Assembly (NCBI GenBank): GCA_022712835.1
Contig: JAFLJU010000640.1
Span: 1-31,919 of the forward strand
Source of the DNA: Desulfobacteraceae bacterium
Lineage (GTDB): Bacteria > Desulfobacterota > Desulfobacteria > Desulfobacterales > Desulfobacteraceae
Length of the DNA: 31,919 nucleotides
Reading direction: 5' to 3'
Shown here in pieces: positions 1 to 9,071 of the stretch. Every line of letters starts with the position of its first letter. The first letter of the stretch is position 1. The notes beneath the pieces were generated by a model. The model ran no database searches and was not told where the DNA came from. It worked only from the letters and a program-made list of their open reading frames with translations. The translations under genes were made by a program, and so were the position numbers.

Positions 1-78
1 ACCCAAACAAAATGATATTCTATCTTATACTTTGTATGGCTTCCTCGACGGTATTTCATACCAGCCATTATAAACCAA

Positions 79-122
79 CTGCTAGCAGAATGCTACCCGC
101 CTATAAGGCGGGGGTTTAAACC
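79..122. repeat. cluster of small palindromes, possible insertion-element end
   Basis: Four palindromes follow one another. They are a perfect 10-bp palindrome at 79-88, a 5-bp stem with a GAA loop at 83-95, a perfect 7-bp GC-rich stem with an ATA loop at 96-112 (CCCGCCT/AGGCGGG), and the palindrome GGTTTAAACC at 113-122. Tandem short-loop hairpins of this kind are typical of the ends of IS200/IS605 elements. The 96-112 hairpin could instead be a terminator for a gene left of the window, but it lacks a clear T-run on either side. Positions 1-78 contain nothing I can identify. Confidence 0.4.
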
Positions 123-229
123 TTTTACAGAAACAATTAAAATTAAATTCTCAGTCCCCGGCCATTCAGTTCTACGACAACTATTTTAAAAAAAGGAGTT
201 TTCTTGACTATTCTCCTGACAGTCTCTAT

Positions 230-1237
230 GTGTCAGAAGACCAGCTTAGGTCTCTTGGCCTGTTCAAATCCGGCCTGTTCGCGAACCGGGTGGTTGTGGA
301 AATCGGGGCCGGAAAAGGCAGATATACCCGGTCACTGCATCGTTGCGGTTTGCTCGACCATGTCAAGCGTTACATCGTTGTTGAACCAACCAGCCACATC
401 GAAACAATCCGTGAATCCCTGCCCGGAAAAGCATTCGAGTACATACGATGCTCTTTCGATGAATTAGACAGGTATATACCACAAGAATCAATCGATACAC
501 TCCTTCTGGTCGGTGTTGTACCACATATACCGACCTTGAGCCTGGAAACTCTTTTTCACTCTCTTGCACGCCTTCTGGTTCCCGAAGGAATCATAATAGT
601 TTCCAGTTTCTACAACGGTTACGATCTTGCTCTCAGCCGCAAACTGCGCCACGCAAGACAGAAAGGATTGATCCCTGGAAAGATTCTTTCCCTTGGGCAA
701 GCGGTTCTGCAGGGGTTAATTTCCCCCTCCGGCAACGCCCTTCTGAAACATTTCTATTTCCGGAATTTTCCATACTCATTCCAGAAGTCTTTGTACCAAC
801 GCTACCTGCATTTTATTGAGTACTACATGGTCGATCCCTACAATATTCATTGGTCCTATTCAGACTACATTGAAGCAATGCAGAAAGCCGGCTTGGGGCT
901 CACCTATCTTACGCCCCACTCGCTGACCGTGGAAGCCCGAAAGGGTAAAGCCTTGCTCACTCTGGGGGGCCTGTCGACCGAAAAACCCGTGGCGGTTATC
1001 GGTATTGATTGGCTTTCTCGAAAGGTTGCCGCCCAACTCCCCACGGCACTGCAGCTGAAGTTCCACGAGCCTTCCCACAGAGTGGAAGGTGTGGACCAGA
1101 TACTGCTCGCCTATGACTACATGCATGGTCCATCGTATGCTGTAACAGCACAACCCTACCTGGAATCCGGATTCCAGATGGGAAAAAATATATTCATCCA
1201 CCAAATGGTGCTTCCTGTAGTTGATGATATGGCATAG
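230..1237 (+). CDS. class I SAM-dependent methyltransferase, 5' end uncertain
   Basis: The glycine-rich SAM-binding motif VVVEIGAGKGRYT lies at residues ~21-33. It is followed by the acidic strand-end and LLVPEGIIIVSSFY motifs of Rossmann-fold methyltransferases. Residues ~245-335 form an extra alpha/beta-looking domain (VAVIGIDWLSRKV). The GTG at 230 has no good ribosome site. The frame is open back to the stop at 104, and from about 152 it encodes plausible methyltransferase N-terminal sequence (QFYDNYFKKRSFLDYSPDSL), yet no ATG, GTG or TTG lies in frame there. The gene is therefore probably 5' truncated, frameshifted, or started at a rare codon. It converges on the neighbouring glycan genes. 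The substrate is unknown; a sugar or glycan is plausible from context only. Confidence 0.7.
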   Translation: MSEDQLRSLGLFKSGLFANRVVVEIGAGKGRYTRSLHRCGLLDHVKRYIVVEPTSHIETIRESLPGKAFEYIRCSFDELDRYIPQESIDTLLLVGVVPHIPTLSLETLFHSLARLLVPEGIIIVSSFYNGYDLALSRKLRHARQKGLIPGKILSLGQAVLQGLISPSGNALLKHFYFRNFPYSFQKSLYQRYLHFIEYYMVDPYNIHWSYSDYIEAMQKAGLGLTYLTPHSLTVEARKGKALLTLGGLSTEKPVAVIGIDWLSRKVAAQLPTALQLKFHEPSHRVEGVDQILLAYDYMHGPSYAVTAQPYLESGFQMGKNIFIHQMVLPVVDDMA

Positions 1238-1396
1238 TATTTCCAAGCGCATTCCTGCGAGCAGATTTCTTCCAGAGGGATTCCCTCCCATATTCACCCC
1301 TTTGTCATCGATCTCCTATCATCCATCCAAACCGACAGCAATCCTCTCCAACATCGAGAAATTTCACCTATAATGTTCATCCGAATAAAGCGACCA

Positions 1397-2677
1397 TTAG
1401 AATATTAGTTTTTCCAGGATATCAAAGGACTGATACGTAAATTTATTTCTAAAGGCACAAACATTCTTGCTCATTTCATCATATTGATGATGAATCTTTT
1501 GCAGTTCATTCGGAAGCATTTCGATTTTTTTATCTGAAAAAACATAACCAAGACCGTTATCCTCAACTATTTTTGATAACGATTCAATTTTTTCATTTAC
1601 CAAGACCGGAAGTCCCGCCTCCAGATACAGGGCGAATTTGCTTGGAATAGCATGCTGAAAAAGCCTTTCCTCGATCGATACATTAGAGAGCATGAAAAAG
1701 CCATAATGGTACAATTGCAAAACCTGGGCAGCCAACGCCCTTCCTTTAACCAGATTGAAGTTTGGGTTGAATCGGGACTCGTATAATACGTCCAAGTATA
1801 GTTTTTTTTCTAATAGGGTCCTTGAAAAAACAGCTTCCGGAACCACAAAATCAATCATCAGGCCCTTTCGAGTCAATAATCGGGTATCTCTGAATATAGT
1901 TTTACCAGGAAACATATCCACGGGGAGATTGTTTGGCGGCAATGAGCTGGCCATAACCAGAGAAATTTTGTCCATAGGCTTTTCGGGAATCAATTGGCAA
2001 AAGTTCTCTTCATTGCATAATTCCGGAAAAAAGACGAATTTGCCTGGGCTGCAATTGTGTTCTTTTGCCCATCTGTCGGTTTCTTCTTCTGTGTAGTGGG
2101 AAAGAATGGCCCTGGCATTCTTAAAGGTATAGTCAATTCCTTCAAAATCATGGAGAGAAAGATCCCCAAAGAGAAAATGGTATCTTGGCCGGTCGCAGAA
2201 ATTCCAGTCTTTTATATTGATAATTGTGTTTGGGAAATATTTTACCAGGAAGGCGCCAAAGATATATGCATGCATCCAGCCCCTGTAAAATATCTGTGAT
2301 CTTGGGATGGTTCCGAGCAGATCGAGAAACTCCGTTGTTGTTTTCGGTGTGTATATTTCCCCGAACAGGTGAACAAAATTTTCCGGTGGCGGCTCAAGCG
2401 ACAGAAGACGGGTCTTTATATTAAGATCTTTTAAATATTTCGCAATCCGGAAAATGGAAAAATCAAAATTTTTAAGGGAGCCGTTGGGGGGGATAAAAAG
2501 TATTTCCTTGTCACCCGGAAAGTCATTCCGGCTTTGAAACCGATAGGTAAAAATTTCCTTGGGCCCATGTTCAATTTGAAGATGATTATCGTCTGAATAG
2601 AACAAGTTTATTGCCGCTTCTATCAGACCTTGTGCCGAACATTGATTTATTTTTGAATACTTTTTTTTTATGATCAT
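1397..2677 (-). CDS. putative GT-B glycosyltransferase
   Basis: This 426-residue protein has no signal peptide or membrane segment. I do not recognise a named family. The C-terminal third has the pattern of the donor-binding half of GT-B glycosyltransferases: IPSKFALYLEAGLPVLVNEK, then IVEDNGLGYVFSD, at residues ~345-390. The N-terminal half has an alternating alpha/beta pattern compatible with an acceptor domain. It is the last gene of the minus-strand run, 81 nt after the radical SAM gene at 2759. The ribosome site is weak. Its DNA looks more A+T-rich than the legionaminate genes, which hints at separate acquisition. Likely role: adding a sugar to a cell-surface or flagellar glycan. Donor and acceptor cannot be read from sequence. 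Confidence 0.55.
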   Translation of the reverse strand: MIIKKKYSKINQCSAQGLIEAAINLFYSDDNHLQIEHGPKEIFTYRFQSRNDFPGDKEILFIPPNGSLKNFDFSIFRIAKYLKDLNIKTRLLSLEPPPENFVHLFGEIYTPKTTTEFLDLLGTIPRSQIFYRGWMHAYIFGAFLVKYFPNTIINIKDWNFCDRPRYHFLFGDLSLHDFEGIDYTFKNARAILSHYTEEETDRWAKEHNCSPGKFVFFPELCNEENFCQLIPEKPMDKISLVMASSLPPNNLPVDMFPGKTIFRDTRLLTRKGLMIDFVVPEAVFSRTLLEKKLYLDVLYESRFNPNFNLVKGRALAAQVLQLYHYGFFMLSNVSIEERLFQHAIPSKFALYLEAGLPVLVNEKIESLSKIVEDNGLGYVFSDKKIEMLPNELQKIHHQYDEMSKNVCAFRNKFTYQSFDILEKLIF

Positions 2678-2758
2678 TATGTTTCATGGCTCGTTTGAAT
2701 CTGTTGTATTTATCACATTTACTTTGCTAATCGCACTGGCAAAGCTGCCCCTTAACCA

Positions 2759-4675
2759 TTACCCCTCAAATGACTGATTCCATGACAAAATTCTTTCACC
2801 GGGAATCCCGGCATTTTTTAAGATATCCACCGCCTTCCGATACTCCACCCAGGGCAGTATCAGAAAAACGCCCTCCTTATATTCCTGAATACTTTGTTGA
2901 TCAAAGGATTTGACCTCCTGCCCTAAAAATTCCTTCCCGATCCTGAATTTTCTGCTATCAAGCACCGCTGCCACATTTAAACCATCCAGGGATATGTCAT
3001 CTTTAAATACGGAATAATACCGGTCCATGGCTGGAAGGACCGCCACATCAGCGCCGGATTCCCTGAGCTGATCAACCTTCTCCTGAAACCGTTTAAAAAA
3101 CACCTCAATGTGCGGAATCTGCCTGGGCATCAAATGCATCTTGCGGAAACATCCGGGACAAAGAAGGTTTACACCTTGCATGGCGACCGGGGAATCCAGA
3201 TTGATTCTGCCGTCCCCGTGGGATGCCAGCGGATAACAAAAATCCGTATTAAACAAAAATTGACAGGAAGGACACGCGATGGTCAGGTTAGACTGCCATT
3301 TGCCAGCCGGAACTGCCTGCTTCACCACGGCCAGGCGTTTCCGGTGATTCAAATCGTTTATCTCCCGCAACCGGATATACCAGTCCTGGTATTCAGCATC
3401 CGTCATCTTTGTCATATTGATTTGATGTTTATACAAATAGCCGGATATATCGCACTGACTTCGCATGAACTGCACCTTGTCATGTATAAGCCCTTTTTCC
3501 CAGGCATAGTCGAAAATCTGGGTACCGGCATAGGGAATCACTGCTGACCAGTCAACGAAAAAAAGCTCATTTTCCTGCTGAAACCGCAACGATTCCGTTA
3601 TCGTTTCCTGTGTTTCGCACGGGTCTCCAAATAAAAAATTGGCCTGGAAACCAATATTTGCCTTGCGCAACATCTTTGCGGCATTTGCAATATCAACTGC
3701 CTTTATTTTTTTTTGCATGCTGGTCAAAACAATATCTGAACCGCTTTCGATTCCGATGGATATGAAATCACAGCCGGACTGCTTCATCAATTCCAGCAAT
3801 TCCAGATCAAGCTGATCCACGCGCAGCTGGCAAAACCACTTGATATTGAGTTTCTTCTCCATCAGACGGTTACAAAAAGATTGCAACCTTTTTTTATTTG
3901 CTGAAAAAAGTTCATCCAGGATTGAAATACGGTTGACATTATATTTCCTTACATATTGTTCTATCTGGGCCACAACCCGATCAATATCATGGGTCTTATA
4001 TTTGCCCATGCCTGCATGGTGGCAGAAAGTGCATTTAAAGGGACATGAACGACTGGCAAGCACATGAATCGACCTTTCGATATCGTAGCGAACAAGGTGG
4101 TAACTGATACGGGAATCCTTCTGAAGGGCAATATTCTGTTCAATCCCCATCAATTCAAGATCAGGCTCCGGCAACAGGTTAAGATCCTCCACCACAGGAC
4201 CAATACCGGTGCAAACTGGTGCATCTGCTTCCCAGTACCAAATCCCCTTCACGCCAGATAAAAGGCCCCCCTGTGCAATGGCATCAAGCAGGTTGACAAA
4301 GATAATCTCACCCTCGCCAATGACCATGAAATCTGGTTTGAGTGTTTGCATCACCAGCAAGGCTTCACATGAGGTAATACCGCCTCCCAATACCACCGGC
4401 AACCCGGGGTCTGCCTCTCTGATCAGTTTTATCAATTTCTCGATTTCATTAAAGCAGACAGATAAGCCTGTAATACCGACAACATCATACTCACCGGCTG
4501 CGAGTGTCTCCTGCAAAAGATCGTATCGTTCCGGATCCGAATAATGATTCAGGTTGAGACCCTCCACCCTGTGACCACTTCCCCTGGCATAGGAAGCCAC
4601 ATGGGCAAGCCCGAGAGGGAAATAGGCGGCATTCACCTGGGGAAAATATGAAGGGGCAACCAATAATATTTTCAT
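2759..4675 (-). CDS. B12-binding-type radical SAM protein with zinc-ribbon and C-terminal alpha/beta domain
   Basis: Residues ~1-140 form a Rossmann domain like the cobalamin-binding domain of B12-dependent radical SAM enzymes (MKILLVAPSYFPQ, VVLGGG, VIGEGE). The DxHxxG cobalt-ligand motif is not visible. The radical SAM CxxxCxxC motif is C211, C215, C218 (SCPFKCTFC) and its barrel runs to ~400. Two CxxC pairs, C468/C471 and C506/C509, look like a zinc ribbon. Residues ~540-635 form an alpha/beta domain (VAAVLDSRKF, ILPWVEYRKAVDIL). Family members methylate or rearrange unactivated carbons; the substrate here is unknown, with a glycan intermediate inferred from neighbours. The ATG has an AAGGA site. 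It lies 46 nt after the large glycosyltransferase gene. Confidence 0.75.
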   Translation of the reverse strand: MKILLVAPSYFPQVNAAYFPLGLAHVASYARGSGHRVEGLNLNHYSDPERYDLLQETLAAGEYDVVGITGLSVCFNEIEKLIKLIREADPGLPVVLGGGITSCEALLVMQTLKPDFMVIGEGEIIFVNLLDAIAQGGLLSGVKGIWYWEADAPVCTGIGPVVEDLNLLPEPDLELMGIEQNIALQKDSRISYHLVRYDIERSIHVLASRSCPFKCTFCHHAGMGKYKTHDIDRVVAQIEQYVRKYNVNRISILDELFSANKKRLQSFCNRLMEKKLNIKWFCQLRVDQLDLELLELMKQSGCDFISIGIESGSDIVLTSMQKKIKAVDIANAAKMLRKANIGFQANFLFGDPCETQETITESLRFQQENELFFVDWSAVIPYAGTQIFDYAWEKGLIHDKVQFMRSQCDISGYLYKHQINMTKMTDAEYQDWYIRLREINDLNHRKRLAVVKQAVPAGKWQSNLTIACPSCQFLFNTDFCYPLASHGDGRINLDSPVAMQGVNLLCPGCFRKMHLMPRQIPHIEVFFKRFQEKVDQLRESGADVAVLPAMDRYYSVFKDDISLDGLNVAAVLDSRKFRIGKEFLGQEVKSFDQQSIQEYKEGVFLILPWVEYRKAVDILKNAGIPGERILSWNQSFEG

Positions 4676-4721
4676 GTGTTAATCCTTAAAATTGTTTATC
4701 CGTATCTGGTCCTGGTTGCGA

Positions 4722-7271
4722 TTATGATTTAACATAATTGATGTCCTGGATGATTTTCTTTGCCCTTTGCGCCCAGGAATGATTTTCATGGGTTAACTTT
4801 GCTGCCTCCAAACCAATATGGCGAAGGTGTTTTTCATCCGATAACAAATGTTTAAGCTGATAGGAAAAATCCTCTTTGTCCAATTCCACATAATGTCTGT
4901 TTTTTTCAAAACAAAACTCCAGGCCAGCCCCGACTCCGTTACGCTCATCCACGTCAAGGTATAACAGGCAGCCTCCAGAAGCAAAACAATCCAGTGACCG
5001 CATATGAAGTCCGGCACCTTCATGAATGTTCAGGCGTGAAGTTTGATAAATTTCCCGCAGATGGTTCGGATCTTCAACGAATCGATGATAAAACTTTTCA
5101 TATCTTGGCCATTGTTTCCAGTTTTCAGGACCGAAAATTGCTATTGATTCTGAAACTGGCAATATGGTGTCAATGATTAATTTTCTGATATTGATTCTCC
5201 GGGAACGGAAAAGAATATCATATCGAAGGGTCACATCCTTTATATCAATATCCTGATTTTCTTCCTGCAACAACGAATACCGCCCCATCATGGAATTGAG
5301 ACTTTCCGGAGGTGTCGGCTGTTTTGGAGATATTTCCCACAAACGATCATACTCGTTGATAAAATCAGCGAATATTTTGCTCTCCTTGTCATGAGGGTAC
5401 AAGGGACGCTCAAGCTCTTGTTTATTCCATGGCAGAGGGATATGGCCGATGAACGAAAAATCATAGAGGAATGGACTTTCCTTTGGGTAATAGATTTTAG
5501 GATCAATACCTGGCGGAAGCCAGTCAATATAGCTATCTGTATTTTTTGTAAAACATTGTGGCATGAGCGTGGTAAAAGAATAAAGGATTTCACTGCCTTG
5601 AAAATATGAAAATTCATTTCCCATCAAATCGACAATCCAGCAGACATGGGGAATCTCTTGGGGAAAATTCGGCAGCTGTTTTCTGCTCCGGTTCATCTCA
5701 AAGATAAAATCAGGTTTAAACTGACGGCAGAACTCAAGGAGCGCCTTTTCTTCCAGGAGCTCTGTCCAGCCGGAAACCTCAATCCCCATTTGCTCAAACC
5801 CCCGTTTTAACCCAAAGAACATGGACATATACAAGGGGGTAGAACGGGGAAGGAAAATACCTACTCTCCGAATTTTTTTTTGGAAACATTTTTCAGGAGG
5901 ACAGGATTCATCCAATGGCGGGCAAGCATTCTCAAAGGAAAGCACCTGCCTGACGACCTCGTGATTGTGCAAGTACTCTTTTTCCCTAAGTCTTTGTAAG
6001 AAAATATGGAAAGGCTGGGCTGAAATATGTTTGTTGCAATGAATGATTTGTCTGGCCACAAGACCAATGTTTTTTATCCACAACAATACATAGGTTATAT
6101 AGTGATCATGGACGGTTTTCGGAAATAAAAGCACCCGCATACCAATAAGACAGAGGCTTGTCAATAAAGGTTCCTTTGTTGCAAAAAGATAAGCAGCAAG
6201 GGTCCGAATGTGATAAAGGCCAGTAACCAGGTCCTGGCCTTCCCGAATATCAAAGGAACCAAAATCTTGGATATAGTTTCTTAAATTTTCATGACCCCTG
6301 GTATCATTTGTATCAAGAACATAGCCGATATATTGAGAAAATAGCCTGGAATCCTTAAAAAAAACATGAAAATTTTTATTGTGTTCCGAAAGAAAGGCCG
6401 CTGCTCTTTGTTCGTAGTCATGGGGCAAGGCGGGCTCCCCTGTGTCCCATGATTCCATCTTTGGGCAGGAATATCCATTTTGCATAAGAAGCTTGTAAAA
6501 CGCCAGTGCAAAACAATGGCGCAGGCGCGGAGATGCGTGTTTGCAGTCCCGTGCAACTGCTATTGGCTCAAGATCCGGCGTATGTCGTATGTAAAGGAGC
6601 GGGAACTCTGTTTCAAAAAAGCACAACTTTTTTTTTGATAACTGTGAAACAACATCATTCATATCAAGCAAAGAGACTTCTTTGTATGATTTTAAAACAT
6701 TGCGCTTAACACTGTCCATAATCTGGTGCAGGAGAGGAGAACCCAACTGATTTCCCATCTGATCATATAATAATTCTGCGTTGAGCAGAATGATCGATAT
6801 TGCTTTGTTTCCTTTTTGAACAGATTCAATGAGTTTGGAAAGATTGAAAATATATGTTTCGGGATCAAGATGAGAAGGATGTTCCGGGTTATTGATCAAT
6901 TCAGATTCAAACCCGCCTGTTTGCAATTCTGTTGTAAATGATTCGAAACATGCAAAAATCTCAAGGTTTTCATGAAAATATAAAGGTGCCGGCGGAAAAA
7001 TTTCAATGATGCATATTTGATACTCTTTTATGCGGTCAAGCCCGTGAAATTGGTCCTGGAGGCTGGGAACACATTGGTAATGTCCTATCTCCTGCAGTGT
7101 ATCGTCACACACATTGGGCTGGGTACAGGGAAATGGATTTAGAATATAGTGATGATCAAATACGATCTCTTGTTTTGCTGTGAGGGTTGGTTCCGGTTCT
7201 TTGAGAAGGTTTTTTCTCAGAAGACCGATGGCACAGCGCCCCAAGCCCAGTATTTTCAGAGTGGAATTCAT
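4722..7271 (-). CDS. large CgeB-like GT-B glycosyltransferase with novel N-terminal region
   Basis: This 849-residue protein starts at the ATG at 7271 (MNSTLKILG), 19 nt after the preceding stop; the longer reading frame upstream only overlaps the radical SAM gene. Residues ~468-845 resemble the CgeB/DUF3880 group of GT-B enzymes: IFLPRSTPLYMSMF, FEMNRSRKQLP, PHVCWIVDLMG, DWLPPGIDPKIYYP, IAIFGPENW, then the donor-site stretch LNIHEGAGLHMRSLDCFASG. Residues 1-465 match nothing I recognise. They contain an alpha/beta part (1-240) and a largely helical part (~245-445). The protein is twice the usual family length, so the N-terminal half may bind the acceptor or be a second enzyme. Its place after the nonulosonic acid operon makes it a candidate flagellin or glycan transferase. 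That role is an inference. Confidence 0.65.
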   Translation of the reverse strand: MNSTLKILGLGRCAIGLLRKNLLKEPEPTLTAKQEIVFDHHYILNPFPCTQPNVCDDTLQEIGHYQCVPSLQDQFHGLDRIKEYQICIIEIFPPAPLYFHENLEIFACFESFTTELQTGGFESELINNPEHPSHLDPETYIFNLSKLIESVQKGNKAISIILLNAELLYDQMGNQLGSPLLHQIMDSVKRNVLKSYKEVSLLDMNDVVSQLSKKKLCFFETEFPLLYIRHTPDLEPIAVARDCKHASPRLRHCFALAFYKLLMQNGYSCPKMESWDTGEPALPHDYEQRAAAFLSEHNKNFHVFFKDSRLFSQYIGYVLDTNDTRGHENLRNYIQDFGSFDIREGQDLVTGLYHIRTLAAYLFATKEPLLTSLCLIGMRVLLFPKTVHDHYITYVLLWIKNIGLVARQIIHCNKHISAQPFHIFLQRLREKEYLHNHEVVRQVLSFENACPPLDESCPPEKCFQKKIRRVGIFLPRSTPLYMSMFFGLKRGFEQMGIEVSGWTELLEEKALLEFCRQFKPDFIFEMNRSRKQLPNFPQEIPHVCWIVDLMGNEFSYFQGSEILYSFTTLMPQCFTKNTDSYIDWLPPGIDPKIYYPKESPFLYDFSFIGHIPLPWNKQELERPLYPHDKESKIFADFINEYDRLWEISPKQPTPPESLNSMMGRYSLLQEENQDIDIKDVTLRYDILFRSRRINIRKLIIDTILPVSESIAIFGPENWKQWPRYEKFYHRFVEDPNHLREIYQTSRLNIHEGAGLHMRSLDCFASGGCLLYLDVDERNGVGAGLEFCFEKNRHYVELDKEDFSYQLKHLLSDEKHLRHIGLEAAKLTHENHSWAQRAKKIIQDINYVKS

Positions 7272-7290
7272 GATTGTTCTGTTTTCATCT

Positions 7291-8361
7291 CTATTTCTCA
7301 CCTTGCGGCAACTGCAATTGCCGACAAATATTTTCCAGAGATACATTGGGCGCTGAAAGTGCCGATGCCAACTGGCGGCATCCTTCCATCTGCTCAAGGG
7401 CTCCCTCAGGGCGGATTGCAGGATTATCGAAAATATTTTCCTCAGGGTATGGCCCGATAATTGGTTGGAAAGAAATATTGATTCCGATTTTTGCCGCAAT
7501 CCGAACCGCCTCTTCGATCTGATGAAAATTGCTTTTCATCACCACATAATTCCATTGAACAATGTCATTTTTTCCCATGTTCTTCTGGAGTTCTGCCATC
7601 AGTGTCATGGTTTTCCAGGCCCGGTGAAACAAGGAAGACTGGCGAATTTTTTTGTAAGTATCAGGCTCCACCGCATCAATTGAGACAATAAAACGTATGG
7701 GGTTGGGGGGTGCCATCAGTTCACGGATGCTTTTTTCATTGAGCAGAGACCCATTGGTAATGACGTGCAGTTGCTGGTGTGGTTTAAACCGGCGTTTTAG
7801 CTTGAGAAGGGACAGTGACATATCGGAATCAAGAAATATTTCTCCACCCTGAAACCGCAAGGTATGCATGGCTTCCGTCCAATCCAGAAAACGTGTAATA
7901 AGTTCAGACGGAATACGCTCTTTTTTCCTGTGCTGCTGATGACACATTATGCAGGCCATATTGCATGCTTCGGTCGGCTGAACATCCACCCACAACGGCA
8001 GATGGGATACATGTAAAAGCCTTTTGTCCAAACCTTCTCTAAATCTCTCAAAATTTTTCCCAAAGCAATCGCATGATTGTGCTGAAGTTTCCCAATCCAA
8101 GGGAAAGCTGTAGGGCTGAATACCCTGTTCCAGCTGATACTGAACCGGGCAGCCGGTTTTGCATCCAGCTTTGGCATATTCTTTTTTAAGGATATGATCC
8201 CTGATCTGCTTTATCCGGTCTCCATTCCATATGTCATTAATATTGTGCTGGTGGATATTTCCTATGGATGTAGAATTCATGCAACACGGCTGGATTCTAC
8301 CGGAATTGTGCAAGAATAGATTGGCCCATGGCTGGGTGCAGAAGTTAAATTGAGGGGGCAT
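7291..8361 (-). CDS. radical SAM protein with N-terminal SPASM/twitch-like domain
   Basis: The radical SAM CxxxCxxC motif is C133, C137, C140 (ACNMACIMC), followed by LRFQGGEIFL (the GGE motif) and a half-barrel to about residue 330. Unusually, the cysteine-rich auxiliary-cluster-like region comes first: C8, C26, C27, C67, C71, with the SPASM-like signature SGRIQPCCMNSTSIGNI and NDIWNGD at residues 20-48. In most SPASM proteins this region is C-terminal. Such enzymes modify peptides, sugars or cyclitols; the substrate here is unknown. The start ATG lies 5 nt after legF, with an AGGAG site inside the legF end, so the two genes are likely co-transcribed and coupled. Confidence 0.75.
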   Translation of the reverse strand: MPPQFNFCTQPWANLFLHNSGRIQPCCMNSTSIGNIHQHNINDIWNGDRIKQIRDHILKKEYAKAGCKTGCPVQYQLEQGIQPYSFPLDWETSAQSCDCFGKNFERFREGLDKRLLHVSHLPLWVDVQPTEACNMACIMCHQQHRKKERIPSELITRFLDWTEAMHTLRFQGGEIFLDSDMSLSLLKLKRRFKPHQQLHVITNGSLLNEKSIRELMAPPNPIRFIVSIDAVEPDTYKKIRQSSLFHRAWKTMTLMAELQKNMGKNDIVQWNYVVMKSNFHQIEEAVRIAAKIGINISFQPIIGPYPEENIFDNPAIRPEGALEQMEGCRQLASALSAPNVSLENICRQLQLPQGEK

Positions 8362-8366
8362 GGTGC

Positions 8367-9071
8367 CTATTTTCTCCTCCTTTTCAAAACAATTGTTTCA
8401 AATAACCTGAAATCAAATTCAGAATCGATATCCAGAGACCGTTCCTGTGGGATTGCACAGCCGGTTGTTGCATCTGAATAAAACGACCTGTTTTTTAAAA
8501 ACCATTGGGTTTCTGCAATATAAACAGCCCCTGTGGGCACATATACCAAGGGAAGATCCTGCCTGCGCATGGTCAGGTATTTTTTTCCAAGAACAGGGAC
8601 AAGCCTGTTTTCTTTGCCCATATTAAACATCCAGTAGGGGCTTTTACCGGGTTCTGTTACAGATATGACGGATGTTGCATTGGAATTTATACAGGATTCA
8701 ATACATCCGTCTATATCTGTGGCCTGGGTCAGCGGAGAAGTCGGCTGGAGCAGCATCACATAGTCATATCCGGAAATCTCAACAAGGGCATGCAAAACAA
8801 CATCGGAAGCAGAACTGTGATCCTGGGCAAGGTCGGATGGACGGACAAAGGGTGCCTCGCACCCGTATTTTTGGGCAACGCTTATAATCTTACAATCATC
8901 GGAAGAGAGAATCAGGCGATCAATATGATTGGATTTTTTTGCAGCTTCAATGATCCAGGCGATCAGGGGCTTTCCCCCGGCCTGCTTGATATTTTTCCCG
9001 ACAACCCCTTTTGACCCCCCCCTGGCAGGAATAATGGCCAGTATTTTCTTGTCCTTAAACAAGATTAACAC
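8367..9071 (-). CDS. legF: CMP-legionaminate/acylneuraminate cytidylyltransferase
   Basis: This enzyme activates a free nonulosonic acid with CTP to give the CMP-sugar used by glycosyltransferases. The CTP-binding signature IPARGGSKG is at residues 14-22, followed by KNIKQAGGKPLI, the conserved VMLLQPTSPLT and a C-terminal DIDSEFDF. The 234-residue length fits the NeuA/LegF/PseF family. Sequence alone does not separate these subfamilies; legB, legC, legG and ptmE in the operon favour legionaminate. The start is the GTG at 9071, close behind an AAGAGG site and overlapping the SIS gene by 17 nt. A TTG at 9062 is an alternative. Confidence 0.85.
   Translation of the reverse strand: MLILFKDKKILAIIPARGGSKGVVGKNIKQAGGKPLIAWIIEAAKKSNHIDRLILSSDDCKIISVAQKYGCEAPFVRPSDLAQDHSSASDVVLHALVEISGYDYVMLLQPTSPLTQATDIDGCIESCINSNATSVISVTEPGKSPYWMFNMGKENRLVPVLGKKYLTMRRQDLPLVYVPTGAVYIAETQWFLKNRSFYSDATTGCAIPQERSLDIDSEFDFRLFETIVLKRRRK

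Noticed and set aside
1238..1396. Terminator between the convergent methyltransferase and glycosyltransferase genes
   Set aside because: Only a GAGGGA/TCCCTC pair with a one-base gap is present and no T tract follows; not enough for a call.
7272..7499. Longer form of the large glycosyltransferase starting at 7499
   Set aside because: The extra 76 residues overlap the radical SAM coding sequence, look like out-of-frame sequence and precede a normal ATG in the intergenic position.
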